From positions 1 to 7,912 of the forward strand of contig CANMWW010000083.1 in assembly GCA_947500965.1 (NCBI GenBank): a stretch of 7,912 bases of DNA. The letters are read 5' to 3'. The notes beneath the pieces were generated by a model that made no database searches, was not told the origin of the DNA, and worked only from the letters and a program-made list of their open reading frames with translations. Below, in pieces: positions 1-5,141 of this stretch. Numbering within the stretch: the first letter of the stretch is position 1; each line of letters begins with the position of its first letter. Both the position numbers and the translations under genes were made by a program. The stretch comes from Alphaproteobacteria bacterium. GTDB lineage: Bacteria; Pseudomonadota; Alphaproteobacteria; CACIAM-22H2.

Positions 1-1582
1 AGCCGCGCGCATGCGCGTCGCCCGCGTGGACGATCAGCGAGCTTCCCGTCATTTCCGGCGGCTTGTCGATGCCGAGGAGCTCGAGCAGCGTCGGCGCGAC
101 GTCGGCGAGCCTGCCGTCGCGCAGCGCGATGGCGGCGTTGCGCCCGGGCCGGGCCGCCTCCACCAGCATCACGGGGACGGGATTGAGCGTGTGCGCGGTG
201 TGCGGCTGCCCCGTCCCGGGATCGACCATCGTCTCGGCGTTGCCGTGGTCGGCGGTCACGAGCATCGCGCCACCGGCCGCGCGCACCGCCTCGACCACCC
301 GGCCGAGGCAGGCATCGACGGCCTCGACCGCGCGGCGCGCCGCGTCGAAGTCGCCCGTGTGCCCGACCATGTCGGTGTTGGCGTAGTTGACGAGGATGAA
401 GTCGTGGCGGCCCGCGCGGATCGCCTCGACGAGGCGGTCGGTCACCTCGGGCGCCGACATCTCCGGCTGCAGGTCGTAGGTCGCGATGCGCGGCGAGGGC
501 ACGAGCACGCGCTCCTCGCCGGGGAAGCTGCGCTCCTCCCCGCCGTTGAAGAAGAAGGTGACGTGCGCGTATTTCTCGGTCTCGGCGATGCGCAGCTGCG
601 AAAGCCCCGCGCGCGCGACCACCTCGCCCATCGTGCTGGCGAGGCCCTCGGGCGGGTAGACCGCCTCCATCAGCCGCGCGAGGCCGGACGAGTACTCGAC
701 CATGCCGAGCGCGGCCGAGAAGCGCACGACGCGCCGCCGCGCGAAGCCGTCGAAGCCGGGGTCGAGCAGCGCCGAGAGGAGCTCGCGCGCGCGGTCGGCG
801 CGGAAATTCGCCATCAGCACGCCGTCGCCGTCGCGCATGCCGCCATGGCCGGGCAGCGCGACGGGCGCCACGAACTCGTCGCCCTCGTCGCGCGCACGCG
901 CCGCCTCGATGGCCTCGCGCCAGGACGCCGCCCTGTCGCCGTTCGCGTCCACCAGGAGGCCGTATGCACGCTCCACGCGATCCCAGCGCTTGTCGCGGTC
1001 CATCGCGTAGAAGCGGCCGCAGAGGCTGCCCAGCCGCGCCTTGCCGGCGATGCGCGCCTCGAACGCCTCGAGGAAGCCCGGCGCGCTGCGCGGCGGCGTG
1101 TCGCGCCCGTCGAGGAAGGCATGGACCACGACCTCGAGCCCGGCCGCGTGCGCGGCCGCCGCGAGCGCGGCGACGTGGTCTTGGTGCGAGTGCACGCCGC
1201 CGGGCGACAGCAGGCCCATGAGATGGACGCGCCCGCCTGCCTCGCGGACCTGCGCGAGGAACCGGCGCAGCGCGGGCTCGCGCGCCAGCGAGCCGTCGGC
1301 GACGGCCTGGTCGATGCGCGGCAGCTCCTGCATCACCACGCGGCCGGCGCCGAGATTGACATGGCCGACCTCGGAATTGCCCATCTGGCCGGCTGGCAGG
1401 CCGACATGGAGCTCTGACGCCTGCAGCAGCGCGCGCGGCGCCTGCGCCTCCAGCGCGTCGAGCACCGGCTTGCGCGCGGCGCGGATCGCGTCGTCGGGGG
1501 CGTGGCCGGGACGGTGGCCCCAGCCATCGAGCACGACGAGGACGACGGGGCGCGGCGCGCGGGGCGTGGCGGTGTCTGGCAT
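1..1582 (-). CDS. gpmI: 2,3-bisphosphoglycerate-independent phosphoglycerate mutase (3' end cut by window edge)
   Basis: Cytoplasmic glycolytic/gluconeogenic enzyme interconverting 3- and 2-phosphoglycerate. It is a metal-dependent member of the alkaline phosphatase superfamily. Visible signatures in order: VVLDGWG near the N-terminus with metal ligand D19; GQMGNSEVGH, whose Ser70 is the expected phospho-acceptor; HSHQDH around residue 125; DGRDTPPRS; GRFYAMDRDKRWDR; NTDMVGH with D404 and H408; TADHGN with D445 and H446; HTAHTLNPVPV; and a C-terminal ADVAPTLLELLG and PPEMTG. The reading frame is unbroken from the ATG at 1582 to the edge (527 codons), a little longer than the family's usual 510-515 residues, so only a short tail is missing. 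The ATG puts the conserved VVLDGWG at the expected place, but no clear Shine-Dalgarno precedes it. It lies 30 bases after the MFS gene stop in the same frame, suggesting cotranscription. Confidence 0.96.
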   Translation of the reverse strand, partial: MPDTATPRAPRPVVLVVLDGWGHRPGHAPDDAIRAARKPVLDALEAQAPRALLQASELHVGLPAGQMGNSEVGHVNLGAGRVVMQELPRIDQAVADGSLAREPALRRFLAQVREAGGRVHLMGLLSPGGVHSHQDHVAALAAAAHAAGLEVVVHAFLDGRDTPPRSAPGFLEAFEARIAGKARLGSLCGRFYAMDRDKRWDRVERAYGLLVDANGDRAASWREAIEAARARDEGDEFVAPVALPGHGGMRDGDGVLMANFRADRARELLSALLDPGFDGFARRRVVRFSAALGMVEYSSGLARLMEAVYPPEGLASTMGEVVARAGLSQLRIAETEKYAHVTFFFNGGEERSFPGEERVLVPSPRIATYDLQPEMSAPEVTDRLVEAIRAGRHDFILVNYANTDMVGHTGDFDAARRAVEAVDACLGRVVEAVRAAGGAMLVTADHGNAETMVDPGTGQPHTAHTLNPVPVMLVEAARPGRNAAIALRDGRLADVAPTLLELLGIDKPPEMTGSSLIVHAGDAHARG

Positions 1583-1612
1583 GCGGGCGACCGGTGTGGC
1601 GGGACGCCCCGA

Positions 1613-2896
1613 CTATAGGCCGCGCGGCCGGTCCGACAAAGGCGCGGGGGCCACGGGCTCGGGCGGTGCCGCGTCGGCGAAGCGGTCGAGGCGGCGCAGG
1701 CCCGGGAAGGCCCAGGACCAGATGCCGACCACGGCGATCGTGCCGACGCCGCCGATGACGACCGCGGGCACCGCGCCGACCCAGGCGGCGACGAGGCCGG
1801 ATTCGAAGTCGCCGAGCTCGTTCGACGCGCCGACGAAGAGCAGGTTCACGCTCGACACGCGCCCGCGCATCCCGTCCGGCGTCGCCAGCTGGATCACGGT
1901 CTGGCGCACGAACATGCTCACCATGTCCGCCGCGCCCATCGCCGCCAGCGCGGCGAGCGACAGCAGGAACGACGTCGACAGGCCGAGCACGATCGTGGCG
2001 ACGCCGAAGATCGCGACCGCGAGCAGCAGCCGCGCGCCGACCCGGCGCTCGATCGGCCGCATGCCCAGCGCCACGGCCATCGCGATGCCGCCGATGGCGA
2101 GCGCGCTGCGCATCGCGCCGAGGCCTTCCGGGCCGACCTCGAGGATGTCGCGCGCATAGACGGGCAGCAGCGCGGCGGCGCCACCGAGCAGCACGGCGAA
2201 GAGGTCGAGCGACATCGCGCCGAGGATCACCTTGTTGCGCAGCACGTAGTCGACGCCGAGGACGAGGCGCCGCCAGCGCGACCCTTCCTCGACGCCCGCG
2301 GGCGCGCTGCGCCCGGAGGTGCGGATGGAGGCGACGGCGGCGAGCGCGAGGGCGATCGCGACCGCCGCGCCGCCGAAGGCGACCTCCGCCCCCGCGACGA
2401 GGAGCATGCCGCCCAGCGCCGGTCCGCAGACCAGCGCGAGCTTGAATGCCGAGGTCGTCCAGGCGACGGCGCGGGACAGCGCCTCGCGCGGCACCAGCAG
2501 CGGCAGGTAGGATTGCTGCGCCGGGCCGGAGAGCGCGCGCGCCGCGCCGAGCGCGACCAGCGTCGCGTAGAGCGGCGTCGTGTCCCTGATCCCGCCGAGG
2601 GCGAGCCCCGCGAGGACCGCCGCGCCGCCGCACTGCACGACATAGCTGAGCACGATCACGCGGCGACGGTCGAAGCGGTCCGCGGCGTCCCCTGCCGGAA
2701 GGGTGCAGGCGACGACCGGGAGGAACAGCGCCAGCCCGACATAGCCGAGCGCCATGACGTCCTCGGTCATGTCGTAGACCTGCCAGCCGATGGCGACGGT
2801 CTGGACCTGAGACGAGAACACGACGAGCGCGCGCGCCGCGAGGAACAGCGCGAAGTCGCGCCGCCGCGACGCGTCGAGCCAGGAGAGGAGGGACAT
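1613..2896 (-). CDS. MFS transporter, EntS/DHA3-like exporter (MFS_3 type)
   Basis: A 427-residue inner-membrane protein with about 12 hydrophobic helices, the expected size for a proton-driven major facilitator. Helix 1 covers roughly residues 15-37 and helix 2 roughly 48-68. The loop between helices 2 and 3 carries the MFS motif A as GDAADRFDRRRV (residues 69-80). Later landmarks are SGPAQQSYLPLLV in helix 4, a cytoplasmic mid-loop with GSRWRRLVLGVDYVLR, and RGRVSSVNLLFVGASNELG before helix 11. The C-terminal tail is proline/alanine-rich. The pattern resembles the enterobactin-exporter (EntS) branch, but the substrate cannot be read from sequence. The ATG at 2896 begins MSLLSWLDASRRRDF, a typical short cytoplasmic N-terminus. 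The open frame continues upstream to 3154, but that part is arginine-rich and unlike a transporter. No strong ribosome site is visible. First gene of a likely two-gene unit with gpmI. Confidence 0.9.
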   Translation of the reverse strand: MSLLSWLDASRRRDFALFLAARALVVFSSQVQTVAIGWQVYDMTEDVMALGYVGLALFLPVVACTLPAGDAADRFDRRRVIVLSYVVQCGGAAVLAGLALGGIRDTTPLYATLVALGAARALSGPAQQSYLPLLVPREALSRAVAWTTSAFKLALVCGPALGGMLLVAGAEVAFGGAAVAIALALAAVASIRTSGRSAPAGVEEGSRWRRLVLGVDYVLRNKVILGAMSLDLFAVLLGGAAALLPVYARDILEVGPEGLGAMRSALAIGGIAMAVALGMRPIERRVGARLLLAVAIFGVATIVLGLSTSFLLSLAALAAMGAADMVSMFVRQTVIQLATPDGMRGRVSSVNLLFVGASNELGDFESGLVAAWVGAVPAVVIGGVGTIAVVGIWSWAFPGLRRLDRFADAAPPEPVAPAPLSDRPRGL

Positions 2897-3231
2897 CGGC
2901 GCGAGACTACACCGCGACGCGCCAGGAAGGCCTCCTCCAAGATCCTGCGCCGGCCGGGCGGAATTCCTGCTCCCGAGGGAAGCGTCCGGACGAGGTGTCC
3001 GGCGAGCGGCTGGCGGGCGACGATCGGCGTCTCGCCGCCACGCGTCGCCGCCCGGCCTCCGGGACGTTTGCCCTCCCCGTCGCCGCGCTGCCGCGCGACG
3101 CCACCACCCCTCCCAATCCGCGCGGGGCGTGGCCCTCGTCGATTGCCGCTCCATCTCGCCACCCCTATAGTGCCGGCGAGCGGGCGATTGTGCATTGCAG
3201 CATCGGGGCCCGGCAGCGCGGAGCGGATGGG
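2897..3231. other. Divergent intergenic region between the MFS and maoC-like genes
   Basis: About 335 bases separate the two divergently read start codons. Short open frames cross it on both strands, but their translations are arginine/alanine/proline-rich with no recognisable domain, as expected by chance in such GC-rich DNA, so I call no gene. It holds a good rightward sigma-70-like promoter near its right end (listed separately). I found no convincing leftward promoter for the MFS-gpmI genes. A small inverted repeat, CCGGAC-N5-GTCCGG, lies at 2986-3002 and overlaps a perfect 10-base palindrome at 2983-2992. It could be an operator, but short GC palindromes are common here. Confidence 0.6.
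3143..3171 (+). promoter_or_regulatory. Sigma-70-like promoter of the maoC-like gene
   Basis: A -35 box TTGCCG (3143-3148, 4 of 6 consensus bases) and a -10 box TATAGT (3166-3171, 5 of 6) are separated by exactly 17 bases. Transcription would start near 3178, giving a 5' untranslated leader of about 54 bases before the ATG at 3232. AT-rich hexamers are rare in this sequence, so the match at the right place and spacing is meaningful. It would serve the maoC-like gene and probably ribF. Confidence 0.65.
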
Positions 3232-3708
3232 ATGAGCGGCGCCGAAGAGCTTCATGGCCTTTTCTTCGAGGACCTCAAGGTCGGCCAGACCTCGGTCGTC
3301 GCGCGCACCATCACCGAGGCGGACATCGTGCTCTTCGCCGGCCTCTCCGGCGACACCAACCCCGTGCACATCAACGAGGAATTCGCCGCCGGCACCATGT
3401 TCTCGGGCCGCATCGCCCACGGCATGCTGACGGCGTCCTTCATCTCGACCGTGATTGGCACGCGGCTGCCCGGGCCGGGCGCGATCTACCTGTCGCAGAC
3501 CCTGCGCTTCAAGGCGCCGGTGCGCGTGGGCGACACGATCTGGGCGCGCGCGACGGTCACCGAGCTCTTCCCCGAGAAGCGCCGCGCCGCGCTCTCCACC
3601 ACCGTCACGGTGCGCGACAAGGTCGTGCTCGAGGGCGAGGCGCTCGTCATGGTGCCGCGCCGCGCCGCGGCCGCGACGCCGCCCGCGAAGGCCGCCGCGG
3701 CGGAGTGA
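3232..3708 (+). CDS. MaoC-family (R)-specific enoyl-CoA hydratase (PhaJ-like)
   Basis: A 158-residue single hot-dog-fold protein. The family hydrates trans-2-enoyl-CoA to (R)-3-hydroxyacyl-CoA, linking beta-oxidation to polyhydroxyalkanoate synthesis or other acyl-CoA routes. The hydratase-2 motif is intact: FAGLSGDTNPVHINEEFA, with Asp41 and His46 five residues apart as the expected catalytic pair, followed by GRIAHGML (residues 59-66). Further conserved blocks are YLSQTLRFKAPVRVGDTI and, near the end, VLEGEALVMVPRR. The last ~17 residues are a low-complexity Ala/Pro/Lys tail, unlikely to be part of the fold. The ATG at 3232 is preceded by GGAG (3220-3223) with an 8-base gap, and the conserved FFEDLKVGQ follows 10 residues in. 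An open frame extends upstream to 2995 but shows no family similarity. The exact substrate and any role in PHA metabolism are not shown by the sequence. ribF follows on the same strand. Confidence 0.9.
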   Translation: MSGAEELHGLFFEDLKVGQTSVVARTITEADIVLFAGLSGDTNPVHINEEFAAGTMFSGRIAHGMLTASFISTVIGTRLPGPGAIYLSQTLRFKAPVRVGDTIWARATVTELFPEKRRAALSTTVTVRDKVVLEGEALVMVPRRAAAATPPAKAAAAE

Positions 3709-3726
3709 GGCGCGGGTCCCCGCGCC
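3709..3726 (+). terminator. GC-only hairpin directly after the maoC-like stop codon
   Basis: The sequence GGCGCGG-GTCC-CCGCGCC forms a perfect 7-bp all-GC stem with a 4-base loop, beginning at the base after the TGA stop (3706-3708). No T-run follows on either strand, so it is not a classical intrinsic terminator. It may pause transcription, protect the upstream mRNA from 3' exonucleases, or reduce read-through into ribF. Confidence 0.35.
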
Positions 3727-3758
3727 ACGCCCCCGGCCCCTCCCGCATGAGCTCCCGC

Positions 3759-4721
3759 ATGCGCGTGCTGCGCGACCGCGAGCGCCTTCCCGCCCCCGCG
3801 CGCGGCGCCGTCGTGGCGATCGGCAACTTCGACGGCGTGCATCGCGGCCATGCCGCGGTGATCGGCGCCGCTCGCGAGGCCGCGCGCCAGGCCGCGGCGC
3901 CGCTCGCGGTGATGACCTTCGCGCCGCATCCGCGGCTGTTCTTCCGCCCCGCCCAGCCGCCCTTCCTGCTGACGCGGCTGCGCACCAGGCTCGCGCTCTT
4001 CGCGGGCATGGGCGTCGAGATCGTCCACCTGCTGCGCTTCGACGCGCGGCTCGCCGGCCTCTCGCCGGAGGAATTCGTCGACGGGCTGCTCGCGCGCGCG
4101 CTCGGCGCGCGCCATGTCTGCGTCGGCTACGACTTCGTCTTCGGCCATCGCCGCGCCGGCACGGCCGCCTTCCTCGCCGCGCGGCTCGCCCAGGCGGGCA
4201 TCGGCGCGAGCATCGTCGCGCCGGCGTCCTCGGGCGAGGGCGGCGACGAGGTCTTCTCCTCCACCGCCGCGCGCGCGGCGCTGGAGGCCGGCGATCCCGC
4301 GCGCGCCGCGGCGATCCTCGGCCGGCCCTTCGCGATCGAGGGCCGCGTCGCGCATGGCGACCGGCGCGGGCGCACCATCGGCTTTCCTACCGCGAACATC
4401 AGGCTGGGCCCGCTGCTGCGACCGCGGCTGGGCGTCTACGCGGTGCGCGTGCATGTCGGCGGCGCGGTGCATGGCGGCGTCGCGAACCTGGGCCTGCGCC
4501 CGACCTTCGGCGGCGACAGCGAGGCGCGGCTCGAGGCGCATCTCCTCGACTTCTCGGGCGACCTCTACGGCCAGCGCGCCTGCGTCGAGCTGCTGGCCTT
4601 CCTGCGCCCGGAGCGGCGCTTCGAAGGGCTGGACGCGCTCAAGGCCCAGATCGCCGCCGATGCCGCCGCGGCGCGCGCGGCGCTCGCGGGCGGTTGCGGG
4701 GCGCGGGGGCCATCCCTATGA
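3759..4721 (+). CDS. ribF: Bifunctional riboflavin kinase / FAD synthetase
   Basis: Cytoplasmic enzyme that phosphorylates riboflavin to FMN and adenylylates FMN to FAD. The N-terminal nucleotidyltransferase domain (about residues 1-170) shows AIGNFDGVHRGH with the HxGH motif at 28-31, then MTFAPHPRLFF, SPEEFV and VGYDFVFG. The C-terminal kinase domain (about 185-310) shows GRTIGFPTAN at 204-213 (Thr211 and Asn213 of the PTAN motif bind Mg-nucleotide), NLGLRPTFGG from 243, Glu259 in LEAHLLDF as the likely catalytic base, and DLYGQ. Length is 320 residues, normal for the family. The start is uncertain: ATG 3759 begins MRVLRDRERLPAPARG, which matches usual alphaproteobacterial N-termini, while ATG 3747 four codons earlier is in frame. 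Neither has a clear Shine-Dalgarno, and the upstream stretch is C-rich. Its TGA stop lies inside a predicted promoter for the next genes. Confidence 0.95.
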   Translation: MRVLRDRERLPAPARGAVVAIGNFDGVHRGHAAVIGAAREAARQAAAPLAVMTFAPHPRLFFRPAQPPFLLTRLRTRLALFAGMGVEIVHLLRFDARLAGLSPEEFVDGLLARALGARHVCVGYDFVFGHRRAGTAAFLAARLAQAGIGASIVAPASSGEGGDEVFSSTAARAALEAGDPARAAAILGRPFAIEGRVAHGDRRGRTIGFPTANIRLGPLLRPRLGVYAVRVHVGGAVHGGVANLGLRPTFGGDSEARLEAHLLDFSGDLYGQRACVELLAFLRPERRFEGLDALKAQIAADAAAARAALAGGCGARGPSL

Positions 4722-4722
4722 T
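4694..4722 (+). promoter_or_regulatory. Sigma-70-like promoter for the ACT-ileS pair, overlapping the ribF stop
   Basis: A -35 box TTGCGG (4694-4699, 3 of 6 consensus bases, but the important TTG is present) and a -10 box TATGAT (4717-4722, 5 of 6) are separated by exactly 17 bases. The ribF TGA stop (4719-4721) lies within the -10 box. Transcription would start near 4729, giving a leader of about 119 bases before the ACT gene. The architecture matches the promoter upstream of the maoC-like gene. Confidence 0.55.
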
Positions 4723-4779
4723 CCGCGCCGCCATGCACATGCGGTCCTTCAGGACGTCGCGGACAGCGCGAATTAGCCA

Positions 4780-4802
4780 CCCGGCTCTCGTCGAGAGCCG
4801 GG
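4780..4802 (+). terminator. Perfect 10-bp hairpin in the ACT-ileS leader
   Basis: CCCGGCTCTC and GAGAGCCGGG form a perfect 10-bp inverted repeat around the loop GTC. The stem can be extended by three pairs (GCC 4776-4778 with GGC 4805-4807) across a small internal loop. There is no T-run downstream (the following bases are C/G-rich) and none on the other strand. It could end ribF transcripts weakly, act as an attenuator for ACT-ileS, or bind a protein. It is the clearest designed-looking non-coding element in the window, but its role is unknown. Confidence 0.5.
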
Positions 4803-4830
4803 CCGGCCAGTTCCGCCTTTCCGCGTCCCC

Positions 4831-4838
4831 GAAGGAGA
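4831..4838 (+). promoter_or_regulatory. Shine-Dalgarno site of the ACT-domain gene
   Basis: GAAGGAGA lies 9 bases before the ATG at 4848, a strong site that fixes this start. The genes before it in the window have weak or no recognisable ribosome sites. Confidence 0.8.
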
Positions 4839-4847
4839 CCGCGCGTC

Positions 4848-5141
4848 ATGTCATCGCTTCCTGACCATTCCACCGACACCGCTTCCCTCTGGTGCTATTC
4901 GCTGCTCGCCGGCGCCGAGCCCGGCGTGCTGCCCCGCGTGATCGGCGAGCTCGCCCGCCGCGGGCTCGTGCCCCTGCGCTTCGACGCCGTGCGCGCGCAG
5001 GGCGGGCTCGGCATCGACATCGAGGTCCAGGGCCTCGACGCGATGCAGGCGGCGCATGTCGCCGAGCGGCTGCGCGGCCTGCCCGAGGTCGAGCGGGTGC
5101 TGGTGTCCACGAGGATCTTCGCCGAGGAGGCGCGCGCATGA
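4848..5141 (+). CDS. Small single ACT-domain protein, IlvM-like
   Basis: A 97-residue soluble protein with no signal peptide or membrane segment. The sequence fits one ACT domain in beta-alpha-beta-beta-alpha-beta order: strand LWCYSLLAG (14-22); the characteristic turn and helix AEPGVLPRVIGELARRG (23-39); strands VPLRFDAVRA (41-50) and GIDIEVQGL (55-63); helix AMQAAHVAERLRGL (65-78); strand VERVLVSTRIF (81-91). It aligns by eye with the acetolactate synthase small subunit IlvM, including the IDIEV strand and the final PEVERVLV. ACT domains usually bind amino acids and control enzymes of their metabolism. No acetolactate synthase large subunit is nearby. The strong ribosome site sets the start, and its last codons overlap the ileS start as ATGA, so the two are probably translationally coupled. 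Binding of isoleucine or another branched-chain amino acid, or contact with IleS, is an inference. It could instead be the IlvM partner of a large subunit encoded elsewhere. Confidence 0.85.
   Translation: MSSLPDHSTDTASLWCYSLLAGAEPGVLPRVIGELARRGLVPLRFDAVRAQGGLGIDIEVQGLDAMQAAHVAERLRGLPEVERVLVSTRIFAEEARA
5124..5130 (+). promoter_or_regulatory. Shine-Dalgarno site of ileS inside the ACT gene
   Basis: GAGGAGG within the last codons of the ACT gene lies 7 bases before the ileS ATG at 5138. A near-ideal site at this spacing, with the ATGA overlap, supports the ileS start and coupled translation of the two genes. Confidence 0.8.

Larger units (their letters stand above)
4729..4847 (+). promoter_or_regulatory. 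Structured 5' leader of the ACT-ileS transcript
   Basis: This gap between ribF and the ACT gene is less GC-rich than its surroundings. It holds two tandem stem-loops: GCG-GTCC-TTCA-GGAC-(GT)-CGC at 4741-4760, and a perfect 10-bp stem at 4780-4802. TCCTTC (4745-4750), in the first stem-loop, is exactly complementary to GAAGGA (4831-4836) in the ribosome-binding site, so the first hairpin and a sequestered ribosome site would exclude each other. A local fold, CGCG-TCC-(CCGAA)-GGA-CGCG with a 3-base bulge at 4822-4843, could also cover the site. No known riboswitch or T-box signature is evident. Regulation is an inference from these pairings. Confidence 0.35.

Noticed and set aside
11..1417. 468-codon open frame on the plus strand opposite gpmI
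   Set aside because: Same antisense effect: it uses the complementary codon register of gpmI, has a low-complexity Arg/Ala/Val/His composition, and no recognisable family.
2897..2940. Leftward sigma-70 promoter for the MFS gene (TTGGAG ... TGTAGT)
   Set aside because: The spacer would be 23 bases and other pairings are too short, so no acceptable promoter could be called there.
2513..3235. Open frames crossing the intergenic region 2897-3231 on both strands
   Set aside because: Arg/Pro/Ala-rich translations with no domain and no ribosome site. They overlap the MFS gene in antisense or precede the maoC-like start, so they look like chance frames.
4722..4847. T-box or classical attenuator leader peptide for ileS
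   Set aside because: No T-box consensus (UGGN/AGUA-like bulges) and no leader peptide with consecutive isoleucine codons; T-boxes on ileS belong mainly to Gram-positive bacteria.
3455..4864. Long plus-strand frame overlapping maoC and ribF in another phase
   Set aside because: Translation is almost entirely Arg/Ala/Pro/Gly and lies over two confidently identified genes. Only its last 48 codons fall in non-coding sequence and are discussed as a separate finding.
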